A stretch of DNA of 64,000 nucleotides from Methanocorpusculum sp. Its GTDB lineage: Archaea > Halobacteriota > Methanomicrobia > Methanomicrobiales > Methanocorpusculaceae. Position 1 is the stretch's first letter, and the number at the start of each line of letters is the position of its first letter. The stretch is taken from NCBI RefSeq assembly GCF_030655665.1, contig NZ_JAUSPQ010000010.1, positions 83,837 through 147,836 on the forward strand, read 5' to 3'. Shown piece by piece: positions 45,585 through 54,470 of this stretch. The position numbers were made by a program, and so were the translations under genes. The notes under the pieces are model-generated. The model had not been told where the DNA came from. It ran no database searches and was given only the letters and a program-made list of their open reading frames with translations.

Positions 45585-47099
45585 ATGACCCAGCACGAGA
45601 GATCAGTTGAAGAGAGCAGTATGATAAAAAAACAGCCGGCACTTCTCTGGAGCGATGGGAAAACCACCGAGATCGGCGATATTGTAGCATGCGAAGAGGA
45701 GATCGTTCTGTATTTGAACGGTCAGGATTTTCTGCACATCGTCGCAAGCAGCGATATGCTCGAGGAGTTTGGAGCTGGATTTTTTATTGCCGCAGGGATC
45801 GCCAAAAAAATACGTTCCGTCAGGGTCGACGGCAGAAACGTATTCGTCGAGGCAGAGGTTTATCCAGACATGAATGCCCGCGAAGGATTCACTCCTGCAG
45901 AAAAAAAGGGACATGTCACTTCAAAGATCATCATACAGCCGGAGGACATATTTGCCGTTCGCGAGGCTATGAACGTGGATGTCTGGAGACAGACCGGCGG
46001 TCTCCACTGTGCCGCATTATGGCATGATCACAAGATCATTGCCGTATCGAGTGATATCGGGAGACACAATGCCGTTGACAAACTCATCGGAGTCATGACT
46101 CTGCAGGGAATAGCGCCGGGCGAGTGTGTTCTTGGATGTACGGGCAGACAGCCGAAAGGGATGGTAATGAAGGCGGTGAATGCCGGGATCCCGGTGATCG
46201 TCGGCAGGACCGCAGTCACCTACCCCGGAGCGATGCTCGCAAAAGAAGAGGGCGTTACCCTGATCGGCTTCACCCGGGAAAACCGGTTTACCGTGTACTC
46301 GCACCCGGAAAGGATCACCGGGTTTCCTACAGATGAACCGAAGTGTGAAACCGACAACGAGGATGAGACCCGGCTTTCCAGGTGGCAGTATGACAACGGG
46401 ACGGTGGTCAGATCCGTTGATCCAGTGGTTGCCGAGGATACGGTAACGCTGTATCTAAACGGAGAAAAATTTTTGGAGAATGTTGCGACCATGGAATCAC
46501 TCCGCGAACTCGGCATCGGATTTTTTGTTGCCGCAGGGATCGCCAAAAAAATCCAATCGGTCAAAGTCCTGGGATCGGACATTTTTGTGGAGGCAGAAGA
46601 TACCGCAGAGATCAGCGGCCAAATGGAATCGGCCGGAGGATTTTGTCCGCAGGAATCATTGGTCTGTGTAACCGGCGAAGGTCTGATCACCCCGGAAGAA
46701 ATATTTGCGGTACGGGAACAACTCAACACCGAGCAGTGGGACAAAACAGGGGCACTGCACTGCGCAGTCCTGTATCATAAGGGAAAAGTGGTTTTCTCCG
46801 CGAGCGACATAGGACGGCACAATGTTGTGGACAAGGTCATCGGGTACATGACCCAAAACCATCTGCCTGCAGGCGAATGTGTCCTCGGATGTACCGGCCG
46901 CATGCCGCAGGGGATGGTAGTCAAAGCGGCAAATGCCGGGATACCGATCATCGTGTCGCGTGCGGCCGCAACCTCCAAAGGAGCATCTCTTGCGGAAAAA
47001 TCAGGGATCACACTCATCTGTTTCACCCGACCGCCCAGGTTCACCGTCTACTCGCATCCTGAACGGATCATTGGACTCAGGAACGGGAACGATGTCTAA
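45585..47099 (+). CDS. Tandem FdhD-like fusion lacking the CxxC loop
   Basis: A 504-residue protein of two FdhD-like halves (about 20-250 and 260-500). Each has IVLYLNGQDFLHI or VTLYLNGEKFLEN, GFF-AAGIAKKI, LHCAAL or LHCAVL, SSDIGRHNAVDKLIG or SASDIGRHNVVDKVIG, and GECVLGCTGR. FdhD passes sulfur from a cysteine desulfurase to the Mo/W cofactor of formate dehydrogenase and uses a CxxC in a mobile loop. Neither half has that loop; the conserved cysteines here are in LHCA and in ECVLGC. The ATG at 45585 follows AAGGAA. It may be a formate-dehydrogenase cofactor protein with altered chemistry; no fdh genes are adjacent. Confidence 0.85.
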   Translation: MTQHERSVEESSMIKKQPALLWSDGKTTEIGDIVACEEEIVLYLNGQDFLHIVASSDMLEEFGAGFFIAAGIAKKIRSVRVDGRNVFVEAEVYPDMNAREGFTPAEKKGHVTSKIIIQPEDIFAVREAMNVDVWRQTGGLHCAALWHDHKIIAVSSDIGRHNAVDKLIGVMTLQGIAPGECVLGCTGRQPKGMVMKAVNAGIPVIVGRTAVTYPGAMLAKEEGVTLIGFTRENRFTVYSHPERITGFPTDEPKCETDNEDETRLSRWQYDNGTVVRSVDPVVAEDTVTLYLNGEKFLENVATMESLRELGIGFFVAAGIAKKIQSVKVLGSDIFVEAEDTAEISGQMESAGGFCPQESLVCVTGEGLITPEEIFAVREQLNTEQWDKTGALHCAVLYHKGKVVFSASDIGRHNVVDKVIGYMTQNHLPAGECVLGCTGRMPQGMVVKAANAGIPIIVSRAAATSKGASLAEKSGITLICFTRPPRFTVYSHPERIIGLRNGNDV

Positions 47100-47200
47100 A
47101 CCCCGTCTTTCCGATTCCGGGATGTCTCTTTTCATCTGATTCACGGCAATACCGCACACAATCAGATGCTATTTATTCCCTCACGGAAAACAAATACATC

Positions 47201-47563
47201 ATGACTGTTACACCAAAAGATGCACTTTTGCGCTATCATCTCGCCGAGCGGCTCAAACTCGACATCATGATGATCGCCCACCAGTTTGTGACCATTCCTT
47301 CCCTCAAAAAAGAGGATAAGGCCGGCGCAAAAACCATATTGATCGCCCTGACCGACGTTCTCGCAGCCGACTGCGAAGCTGCCGCAAAACAGACCGGGGC
47401 AGAAGAGTTCAACCAGTCAGCAGCCGTTTTGCTTGCCGTCATAGGTCTTGCCGAGTCGAACCAGTTCGGCCTTGCATCCGACAAATCAGGCGAGGCGATG
47501 ACCCCGATAACAACCGTTGCCGCCGGAGCATATGCGGTATTGAACGAACATGGACTTATCTGA
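47201..47563 (+). CDS. Conserved hypothetical helical protein
   Basis: A 120-residue, mostly helical, alanine- and leucine-rich soluble protein that I do not recognise (DALLRYHLAERLKLDIMMIA near the start; DVLAADCEAAAKQTGAEEF in the middle). No cysteine pairs or catalytic motifs stand out. Coding bias and a 14-nt overlap with the following nitroreductase gene support a real gene, and imply coupled translation. AT-rich DNA before the ATG (GCTATTTATTCCC, about 47168-47180) includes a TATA-like run about 25-30 nt upstream, so the transcript leader is very short or absent. Confidence 0.75.
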   Translation: MTVTPKDALLRYHLAERLKLDIMMIAHQFVTIPSLKKEDKAGAKTILIALTDVLAADCEAAAKQTGAEEFNQSAAVLLAVIGLAESNQFGLASDKSGEAMTPITTVAAGAYAVLNEHGLI

Positions 47564-48077
47564 ATTCCAGAACTTCCTTGCGACCCGTTACTCGGTCCGC
47601 GAGTATGAACTCGACTGTCTCAACGAAGAGGAGAAGGACTACCTTCTCCAGGCCGCATCATCCGCCCCGTCTGCAGGTAATCTTGAGGCATGGGATGTTA
47701 TCTTCGTGACCGATCCCGGCCAGCTCGAACTTCTCGGAGACGCTGCCGGAAACCAGCATCAGATCCCGGACGCAGGCTCAGCTATTGTTATCTGCGCAAA
47801 TTATGTCCGGTCGATGTCAAGATATGCGGACAGGGGCATCCTCTTTGCCGTACAGGATGCGACGATCGCAGCCACGTACATGATGCTCGCCGCCCACGCA
47901 CTTCGCCTGCACACCTGCTGGATCGGAGCATTCGATGAGGAGGAGGTCAAGGGAGCACTGGATCTTCCCCAACATATCCGGCCTGTCGTTATCCTCTCCA
48001 TCGGCAGAGGTATGCCCCCCGAGTCACATCCGGAACGTATGGACCCCGAAGGGCACGCCCATTACGATATCTGGTGA
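47550..48077 (+). CDS. Nitroreductase-family flavoprotein
   Basis: A 175-residue FMN-dependent nitroreductase-like protein. The FMN-binding start FLATRYSVREYELDCLNEEE, PSAGNLEAWDVIFV (about 40-53), the central AVQDATIAATYMMLAAHALR (about 100-119), CWIGAFDEEEVKGALDLP and the end VVILSIGRGMPPE are typical. These enzymes use NAD(P)H to reduce nitro groups, quinones or flavins; short archaeal versions are uncharacterised. It begins inside the preceding gene (14-nt overlap) and ends with a QxxYD-like HAHYDIW tail. The pair is followed by a 105-nt gap before hxlB. Confidence 0.88.
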   Translation: MDLSEFQNFLATRYSVREYELDCLNEEEKDYLLQAASSAPSAGNLEAWDVIFVTDPGQLELLGDAAGNQHQIPDAGSAIVICANYVRSMSRYADRGILFAVQDATIAATYMMLAAHALRLHTCWIGAFDEEEVKGALDLPQHIRPVVILSIGRGMPPESHPERMDPEGHAHYDIW

Positions 48078-48182
48078 GAGACACTTCCCACATTCTTTTT
48101 TCCCGTAATTTCGTGCGGCATCAGGAAACGCTTTCCGATTCCAACATGCTCTTCTATCTGTACATCCAATAGCTACACAATT

Positions 48183-48785
48183 ATGAAATACGGAGTATCC
48201 GTTCAAAACATGATGAGTCTTATGGCATCACGTATCGATTCCATCGCTCAGAAGATCCCTGCAGCTCAGGTGGATGCATTTCTCGAGGCGATCCTCAATG
48301 CAAACCGCATCTATGTGATGGGCGCAGGAAGATCGGGTCTGGTTGCCAAATCCTTTGCGATGCGTCTGATGCACACCGGATTTACCGCCTATGTCGTCGG
48401 TGAGACCATCACCCCGGCGATCGGCGAAGATGATCTGATCATTGCCTTTTCCGGATCAGGAAACACAAAAACCATCGGAGATATCGCAGAGACCGCAAAA
48501 GGTCTTGGTGCAAAGGTCGCTTTGATCTCATCCAATCCCCAGTCGCGTATCGGGCATGTTGCGGATTTTGTCATTGAGATAGAAACCCAGCGTGACCCGG
48601 TCACCTGCGATGCCCATGAATATGAGATCCGTCAGATGCTTGGCGAACACCGGTCTTTCGCCCCGCTTGGGACCATCTTCGAAACATCCTCTCTGATGTT
48701 TGGAGATGCTGTCATCTCGACACTCATGGATATGAAAAAGATCGAAGAGGCAGATCTGAAACGCCGCCACACCAACATGGAATAA
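48183..48785 (+). CDS. hxlB: 6-phospho-3-hexuloisomerase
   Basis: A 200-residue SIS-domain isomerase that interconverts 3-hexulose-6-phosphate and fructose-6-phosphate. Family features are RIYVMGAGRSGLVAKSFAMR (about 40-59), LMHTGFTAYVVGETITPAIG, IAFSGSGNTKTIGDIAETAK and a C-terminal FGDAVISTLMDMK. With Hps (the fae-hps gene 2.4 kb downstream) it runs the ribulose-monophosphate route, which in archaea mainly makes ribulose-5-phosphate from fructose-6-phosphate with release of formaldehyde. The start at 48183 lacks a Shine-Dalgarno; an internal ATG at 48210 is possible. It is followed after 1 nt by the aminotransferase gene. Confidence 0.92.
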   Translation: MKYGVSVQNMMSLMASRIDSIAQKIPAAQVDAFLEAILNANRIYVMGAGRSGLVAKSFAMRLMHTGFTAYVVGETITPAIGEDDLIIAFSGSGNTKTIGDIAETAKGLGAKVALISSNPQSRIGHVADFVIEIETQRDPVTCDAHEYEIRQMLGEHRSFAPLGTIFETSSLMFGDAVISTLMDMKKIEEADLKRRHTNME

Positions 48786-48786
48786 T

Positions 48787-49896
48787 ATGACAGATTTTGC
48801 ATCACGTGTAAAAGCCATCGATATCTCGGGGATCAGAAAGATGTTCGAGTCGGCAGCTCCCGGATCAATCAACATGGGTCTCGGCCAGCCGGATTTCGAC
48901 ACCCCGGATAACATCAAAAACGCCGCCGTCAAAGCCATTGCCGAGGGAAAAACAGGATATACGAACAATGCAGGTATCGATGAACTCCGTGCCGCAGTAG
49001 CCAGAAAACTCAAATCGGAAAACGGACTCTCTTACGGACCAGGCGATATCCTCATCACCGCAGGCGGCTCGGGAGCACTGCACGCAGCTATCTTCTCACT
49101 CGTTGAGAACGGGCAGAAGGTCGTGTTCAATAACCCGGGTTTCGTCTCCTACGGTTCGCTTACAACGCTCGCCGGCGGAATTCCCGACCCGGTCGCCCTG
49201 AAACCCGATCTCCATCTGGATGTCGAAGCGCTCAAGGAACACTTCTCCGACAAAAATACCAAAGTCATGGTCTTAAACAGCCCGGCAAATCCTACAGGAG
49301 CGGTCGAGACGAAAGAGACTATCAGAGCGGTCGTCGAGTCCGCAGCGGATTACGGCGTCACTGTCCTCTCCGACGAAGTGTACGAGAAGTTCTGTTACGG
49401 CAATACGGAATTTGTCAGCGCAGGAACGTTCGGCGACAACGTCGTCACGATCAACGCGGCAAGCAAAACCTATGCGATGACCGGCTGGCGTATCGGATTT
49501 ATGGCAGCATCACGCGAGATCATCGATCAGGCGGTCAAAATTCAGCAGTACTCGCTTGCCTGTCCCACCTCGATCGCCCAGTATGCGGCCCTCGAGGCAT
49601 ACACAGGGGATCAGTCCTCGATTGGCGTAATGAAGAAGGAATACGAAGCACGCCGGAATCTCCTTATCAGCGGACTTCGGGAGATGGGGATCTCCGTTGA
49701 TATGCCGGAAGGAGCATTCTACGCGTTCCCGAAACTTGAACTCGACACGGTCATGAAGATCGTGGCGGCTGGCGTGATCATCACGCCGGGCGGAGCATTC
49801 GGCTCGAAGGGTGTTGGATACGCCCGTATGAGCTATGCAACCTCCCAGGAAAATATAAAAATCGCTCTTGATAGAATACGAACGGTAGTGGCGTAA
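48787..49896 (+). CDS. PLP-dependent aminotransferase (AspC-like)
   Basis: A 369-residue fold-type I aminotransferase of the aspartate/aromatic group. NMGLGQPDFDTPDNIKNAAV (about 28-47), GYTNNAGIDELRAAVA, NSPANPTGAVETKE (about 159-172), LSDEVYEKFCYG, and the PLP lysine in NAASKTYAMTGWRIGF (about 223-238) are present, with the arginine that binds the substrate carboxylate at GYARMSYA. It transfers amino groups between amino acids and 2-oxo acids; substrate choice cannot be read. It lies between hxlB (1-nt gap) and an M42 peptidase (starts directly after), likely one transcript. Confidence 0.92.
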   Translation: MTDFASRVKAIDISGIRKMFESAAPGSINMGLGQPDFDTPDNIKNAAVKAIAEGKTGYTNNAGIDELRAAVARKLKSENGLSYGPGDILITAGGSGALHAAIFSLVENGQKVVFNNPGFVSYGSLTTLAGGIPDPVALKPDLHLDVEALKEHFSDKNTKVMVLNSPANPTGAVETKETIRAVVESAADYGVTVLSDEVYEKFCYGNTEFVSAGTFGDNVVTINAASKTYAMTGWRIGFMAASREIIDQAVKIQQYSLACPTSIAQYAALEAYTGDQSSIGVMKKEYEARRNLLISGLREMGISVDMPEGAFYAFPKLELDTVMKIVAAGVIITPGGAFGSKGVGYARMSYATSQENIKIALDRIRTVVA

Positions 49897-50946
49897 ATGG
49901 AACTTACTGAAATCAATACTTTACTCGAAAAACTCTCGAACGCACACGGCATTTCCAGCCGTGAGGCAGAAGTTGCAAAGATCATCCGCGATGAGATCGC
50001 AGATTATGTGGATGAGATCAGAACAGATAAGATGGGCAACCTGATCGCGGTCAAAAAAGGCGACGACTTTAAGATCATGCTCGCCGCCCACATGGATGAG
50101 ATCGGCATGATGGTCCAGTATGTGGACGAACGTGGATTCATCAGATTTGTCGCGGTCGGCGGCTGGTATAATCCGGTCATGGTCGGACAGAGAGTTATCC
50201 TTCATGGTGAGAAAGGTCCGGTCTACGGTGTTCTCGGCAACAAACCCCCGCATGTGATGACCGAGGAAGACAAGAAGAAACCGATCGACATGGCAGATCT
50301 GTTCATCGAGGTTGGAGCAAAATCACCTGAAGAAGTCGAGGCTCTCGGTATCACCGTTGGAACATCTGTCACGATGGACCGCCAGTATGTCAAACTTGCC
50401 GGGACCACGGTCACGGGAAAAGCCATGGACAACCGTGCAGGTTGTGCGATGCTGATCGGCGCTCTGAAAGAGATGAAGACCGCACACACGATCTATGCAG
50501 TTTTCACCGTGCAGGAAGAGGTCGGGCTCAAAGGAGCGAAAACTAGTTCATATACTCTGGATCCCGATGTTGCCATCGCCACGGATGTGACGATCCCGGG
50601 AGACTCCCCGGGCGTCGAGCGGCGCAAGGCCCCAGTGTATATGGGCAAAGGGCCCGTCATTGGTATGGCGTCGGCGAGCGGCCGGGGTCATCTCGCGGAT
50701 CCGCGGATCGTCGACTGGCTCGTCAAGACCGGAAAGAAATTCAACATCCCCTGTCAGATCGAGGTGGGAGACGGCGGCAACACGGATGCATCCGCCATCA
50801 ACTTTGAACGCGGCGGGATCCCGAGCGTGCCGATGTCGGTTCCGGCACGATATATCCACTCACCGGTCGAGGTCATCGACTTAAAGGATCTCGAAGCGGC
50901 GATCCACCTGCTCGCAAAAGCGGTGGAAACAAAACCAAAATTCTAA
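49897..50946 (+). CDS. M42-family metallo-aminopeptidase
   Basis: A 349-residue zinc or cobalt aminopeptidase of the M42 (FrvX/TET/deblocking aminopeptidase) family. ANGISSREAEV-type start (here LSNAHGISSREAEVAKIIRD), first metal histidine in IMLAAHMDEIGMMVQYVDER (about 67-73), bridging aspartate in GKAMDNRAGCAMLIGALK, catalytic glutamates in AVFTVQEEVGLKGAKTS, aspartate in IATDVTIPGD and the last histidine in PARYIHSPVEV. Such enzymes form large dodecameric rings that trim peptides. The ATG at 49897 adjoins the aminotransferase stop. Confidence 0.93.
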   Translation: MELTEINTLLEKLSNAHGISSREAEVAKIIRDEIADYVDEIRTDKMGNLIAVKKGDDFKIMLAAHMDEIGMMVQYVDERGFIRFVAVGGWYNPVMVGQRVILHGEKGPVYGVLGNKPPHVMTEEDKKKPIDMADLFIEVGAKSPEEVEALGITVGTSVTMDRQYVKLAGTTVTGKAMDNRAGCAMLIGALKEMKTAHTIYAVFTVQEEVGLKGAKTSSYTLDPDVAIATDVTIPGDSPGVERRKAPVYMGKGPVIGMASASGRGHLADPRIVDWLVKTGKKFNIPCQIEVGDGGNTDASAINFERGGIPSVPMSVPARYIHSPVEVIDLKDLEAAIHLLAKAVETKPKF

Positions 50947-51193
50947 TTTTTCTCTTTTTACGTCTCCCATTCCCTTTTCTGAATTGGGGTGCTGGGGAGA
51001 GACTGCGGGTTGGCGAGGAAGTCGACGACCTTAGCTGAGCAAATCTTTGATTTGCGATCCGGCGCGGAGCCCGACGCGGTGGAAATATCCTATTTTTGGA
51101 TTATTGATATAATATCTACCAATGGTCTAATTCAGGATAAACAGGAACTGTAAAAAAAATATACTGGCGGCATAAGCCGCGGGTATGACCGGC
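50947..51193. repeat. Hairpin-repeat unit between peptidase and fae-hps
   Basis: Noncoding, 247 nt. From 51004 a unit reads GCGGG, TTGGCGAGGAAGTCGACGA, CCTTAGCTGAG, then GCAAATC-TTT-GATTTGC (51039-51055), CGA, then GGCGCGGAGCCCGACGCGGT and GGAAATATCC, the short CACCGCG-type element in inverted orientation. Beyond 51095 the DNA is AT-rich with no visible gene. Both facing genes end here, so the hairpin could also serve as a two-way 3' end structure. Confidence 0.8.
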
Positions 51194-52405
51194 TTAGAAA
51201 TCGGTCATGATACGGAACTGATCGATCTCTTCTGAGTCGAGTTCCTCAAGGAAGCTTTCTGCTGCATTCTTGATGTCCTTGCTTGCGGTGATCGCTCTGC
51301 CGACAACAACGATATCTGCTCCTGCTGCGAGTGCTTTCTTAACGACCGGCTGACGGATACCGCCTGCAGTCGCGACAAGGATCTTTGCATTGTACTTCTT
51401 TGCAACTTCCTTGATCTTCTTGATGTCACCCCAGCTGTAGTCGCCGGTTGCTTCCTTATCGATAGCACGGTGCATCTCCACATACTGCGGGAGAAGTGCT
51501 GCGCCGCCCATCTGACCGAGGGACTCGATAAGTTTTGCAGGTTCGTCGACATTCAGCATATCGATGATTGCGTAGATTCCACACTTCTTTGCTTCTTTGA
51601 TGAAGGATGCGATAGTTTCTACTGGTGCAAGTCCGGAAACGACTGCGGCGTCTCCGCCGGCGTTCGAGACCATGCGTGCCTCAAGGTTACCTGTATCCAG
51701 GGTCTTCAGGTCAGCAACAATGAAACAGTTCGGACGGATCTTTCTGATCTCGTTGATAACACTGAGACCGAACTGTTTGATCAGCGGGGTACCTGCCTCG
51801 AAGATGACGTGGTCGTTCTGCGGGACGCCGGATAAAACACGCTCGACCTGCTTCATGTCAACAAGATCCATGGCGACCTGGAGATACGGCGGGTTCCACA
51901 GACGCTGGACCTTGAATCCCATGACTCCGTGGGCTGCTCTGTCCTTCTCTTTCAGAACAGTGGCGGTGTCAGGGAACTTATCGAGAGCGCGTGAGAGTGC
52001 GAGGCGCGTTGCTCCATAGTTGAAACGGTAGAGTTTATTGAAGTCTTTTGCCGAGGGGTCGATGAAAACACTTGCAACAATGACATTTTCCTCAACATCC
52101 ATGCCCTCGAAGACGCCGTCCTCTAATGCATCTGCTATTGCTTTGGAAACCGCTGCCTGTGCGGGACCAAAGATCTGGGTAACCTGCTCGGTGTGTTTGA
52201 GCGTTACCTTCGGGACGATCAGGACTGCCGGTTTTGGCAGAAGGTTGGGGCGGATAACGCCGAGAAGTGGAGTGTGACCGGCAGAAAGCTGTGTCAGACC
52301 ATTTGCGAATGACATGCCGACCGGGCCGTTTTTATCTCCGATCATGAGGTCGATGTGAGCGAGTTCCGCTCCATCGCCAACGAGTGCTTCACCAATTAAG
52401 AACAT
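51194..52405 (-). CDS. fae-hps: Bifunctional Fae-Hps (formaldehyde-activating/hexulose-6-P synthase)
   Basis: A 403-residue fusion. The N-terminal Fae domain (1-165) has FLIGEALVGDGAELAHIDLM with the catalytic-type histidine, SFANGLTQLSAGHTPLLGV and NVIVASVFIDPSAKDFNKLY; it condenses formaldehyde with tetrahydromethanopterin. The C-terminal Hps domain (about 170-403) is a TIM barrel of the OMP-decarboxylase suprafamily with VAMDLVDMKQVERV, FEAGTPLIKQFGL, CFIVADLKTLDTGNLEARM and AKILVATAGGIRQ. It splits hexulose-6-phosphate to ribulose-5-phosphate plus formaldehyde, which Fae captures. HxlB at 48.2 kb completes the path. Its promoter is shared with the divergent DUF47 gene region (52406-52516). 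Confidence 0.95.
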   Translation of the reverse strand: MFLIGEALVGDGAELAHIDLMIGDKNGPVGMSFANGLTQLSAGHTPLLGVIRPNLLPKPAVLIVPKVTLKHTEQVTQIFGPAQAAVSKAIADALEDGVFEGMDVEENVIVASVFIDPSAKDFNKLYRFNYGATRLALSRALDKFPDTATVLKEKDRAAHGVMGFKVQRLWNPPYLQVAMDLVDMKQVERVLSGVPQNDHVIFEAGTPLIKQFGLSVINEIRKIRPNCFIVADLKTLDTGNLEARMVSNAGGDAAVVSGLAPVETIASFIKEAKKCGIYAIIDMLNVDEPAKLIESLGQMGGAALLPQYVEMHRAIDKEATGDYSWGDIKKIKEVAKKYNAKILVATAGGIRQPVVKKALAAGADIVVVGRAITASKDIKNAAESFLEELDSEEIDQFRIMTDF

Positions 52406-52516
52406 AGGTATAATCTCTGCAGTAGTGTTGGTGTCGGGAGGCTATAAAGACTTCATTCGGGTTTCAATAGAGGATATAGCTTCCCTATATTTCATATATG
52501 ATAACCTTGATGTAAC

Positions 52517-53182
52517 ATGCCAAACGAATATATGCGTACTCAGAGGGAACTGATGGGTCTAAAGAATTTAATCGTACCGCAGGACAAGATTTTTTTTGAA
52601 CTGTTTGAGGAACAGGCAGCCACGGTCTGTAAAGCAGCAGATATGCTGATCGATATATTTTCCGACTATACGAATATCGAGGAAAAATACCGGTTGATGA
52701 AGGAGATCGAGCATCAGGGAGATGCGATCGCCCACAGAGCATATGACGAACTGAACCGCACATTTATCACTCCTTTTGAACCGGAAGAAATCTCCCGGCT
52801 TGTTACCGCGCTTGACGATGTCATTGACTATATTGATGACGGAGCACGTATGCTTCTCATCTATGAAGTGAAAAAGACGGATCAGTTCATGATCGAGTTT
52901 GCAAAATGCATCCGGCAGGCGGCAGATGAGATCAAAACCGGGATCAGCGGTCTTCGCACCCTCAAAGACACAGAGACCATCAAAGGCTGCTGTATCGAGA
53001 TCAACCGGCTGGAGAATGTGGGCGATGAGATCCTCTCCACGGCGATCAGAAATCTGTTCAAATCCAATGATCCTGTTGAGATCATCAAACTCAAGGATAT
53101 CTATGAACATTTGGAGATCGCAACCGACAAATGTGAAGATGTTTCCGATGTATTTTCCGCAATTCTTATTCGTCACACGTGA
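52517..53182 (+). CDS. DUF47 / PhoU-like phosphate transport regulator
   Basis: A 221-residue, all-helical DUF47 (PhoU-like) protein. Conserved parts: PQDKIFFELFEEQAATVCKA (about 20-39), MKEIEHQGDAIAHRAYDELN, TFITPFEPEEISRLVTALDD and VIDYIDDGARM, plus the second helical set CCIEINRLENVGDEILST. These proteins are encoded with PiT transporters and are thought to control or assist them, via metal-bound helical bundles. The PiT gene follows after 7 nt, so the pairing fits. The start at 52517 lacks a strong Shine-Dalgarno. Confidence 0.92.
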   Translation: MPNEYMRTQRELMGLKNLIVPQDKIFFELFEEQAATVCKAADMLIDIFSDYTNIEEKYRLMKEIEHQGDAIAHRAYDELNRTFITPFEPEEISRLVTALDDVIDYIDDGARMLLIYEVKKTDQFMIEFAKCIRQAADEIKTGISGLRTLKDTETIKGCCIEINRLENVGDEILSTAIRNLFKSNDPVEIIKLKDIYEHLEIATDKCEDVSDVFSAILIRHT

Positions 53183-53189
53183 GTAAAGC

Positions 53190-54389
53190 ATGGATACCAT
53201 CACTTTTATTGTTGTTATTCTCGGGATCATCATCGCACTCGCGTTCAACTTTTCGAACGGGCGAAACGACGCATCCAATGTTGTTGCGACCGTGGTCGCG
53301 ACCCGTGCACTATCTCCGAGATATGCGATCCTGCTCGCATCGGTCTGCTGTTTTGCAGGTCCGTTCATTTTCTCGACCGCAGTTGCTAAAACTATTGGGA
53401 AAGGGATCGTAAATCCGGAGATCTTCACCCCCATTCTTCTTTTGATCGGTCTTTGTGGAGCTGTTTTCTGGGTGAATTTCTGTTCACGGTCGGGCATCCC
53501 GGTCTCCTCATCGCATTCGCTGGTGGGGGGTCTGATGGGAGCCGGAATTGCCGCCGGAGGTCTTTCGGTCGTGAACTGGCCTACTTCCGAGATGGCTCTT
53601 GGGATGGTGTATTATCTGATTCTCGGAGCGGTCGTTGGCGCGATCATTATGCTGATCATTGCACTGATCTTCAATGACTCGGTAAAACTGTTTCTGCTGA
53701 TCGGAGCGGGAGTAGGGGCGATCGTCGCAGTACCAATTGCAATGATCTTAGGGGTTTTTGTATTCTCAGGGCTTCTCGCGATCCTGCTGTTCATCTGTGT
53801 TTCCCCTATACTTGGGCTGATCGTATCCTATTCTTTTACGACGATCTTAACAAGGATAACAGCAAAACGCTCCGCCCACCCAATGCTTCTGAACAAATGG
53901 TTTCAGCGTGCACAGGTTCTGGCATCCGGTTTCCAGGCGGCAAGTCTCGGGGGAAACGATGCTCAGAATGCGATGGGTATCATCCTTGCGATCCTGATTT
54001 CGACCGGTCTTGCTGCATCCAACAGCGAACTGCCTCTTTGGGTGATCCTTCTCTCGGGTTTTGCGATCGCGGCAGGTATTCTTTCGGGAGGCTGGCGGGT
54101 CATTAAAAAGATGGGGTCGGGGATCACCAGGATCCAGCCGTATCAGGGTTTTTCCGCCGCAGTATCCGGCGGAGCAGTCCTGTCTTTTATGACCTCGTTC
54201 GGTGTTCCGGTCTCGACGACCCATGTAGCGAGCGGAACGATCATGGGTACAGGCGTAACCCGGGGTATGGGAGCAGTGAACTGGAGTACGGTCCGTCAGA
54301 TGGTGACCGCGTGGATCATTACGATCCCGTGTGCTGCGGTGGTTTCCTTTTTGGCATATATTATTCTGGCATTCGTGTTCGGGTTCTGA
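53190..54389 (+). CDS. Inorganic phosphate transporter, PiT family
   Basis: A 399-residue PiT/Pho-4 permease with ten to twelve membrane helices. The duplicated signature is complete: N-terminal FNFSNGRNDASNVVATVVAT (about 18-37) and C-terminal SLGGNDAQNAMGIILAILI (about 252-270), with GIPVSSSHSLVGGLMGAG and GVPVSTTHVASGTIMGTG as the paired substrate loops. It imports phosphate (as metal-phosphate) with H+ or Na+. The DUF47 gene upstream forms its operon. Only a 7-nt gap separates them. Convergent rubrerythrin follows. Confidence 0.94.
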   Translation: MDTITFIVVILGIIIALAFNFSNGRNDASNVVATVVATRALSPRYAILLASVCCFAGPFIFSTAVAKTIGKGIVNPEIFTPILLLIGLCGAVFWVNFCSRSGIPVSSSHSLVGGLMGAGIAAGGLSVVNWPTSEMALGMVYYLILGAVVGAIIMLIIALIFNDSVKLFLLIGAGVGAIVAVPIAMILGVFVFSGLLAILLFICVSPILGLIVSYSFTTILTRITAKRSAHPMLLNKWFQRAQVLASGFQAASLGGNDAQNAMGIILAILISTGLAASNSELPLWVILLSGFAIAAGILSGGWRVIKKMGSGITRIQPYQGFSAAVSGGAVLSFMTSFGVPVSTTHVASGTIMGTGVTRGMGAVNWSTVRQMVTAWIITIPCAAVVSFLAYIILAFVFGF

Positions 54390-54470
54390 GAACCTGCCAT
54401 TTTTTTATTTTCTTTGGTAAAGATTCGTCCCAAGACGGAACACGAAAAAAAAGGTTGAGAGGAGGAGAGT

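Noticed and set aside
52568..53497. 309-codon leftward frame opposite DUF47 and the start of the PiT gene
   Set aside because: It spans two convincing rightward genes, and its translation has no domain.
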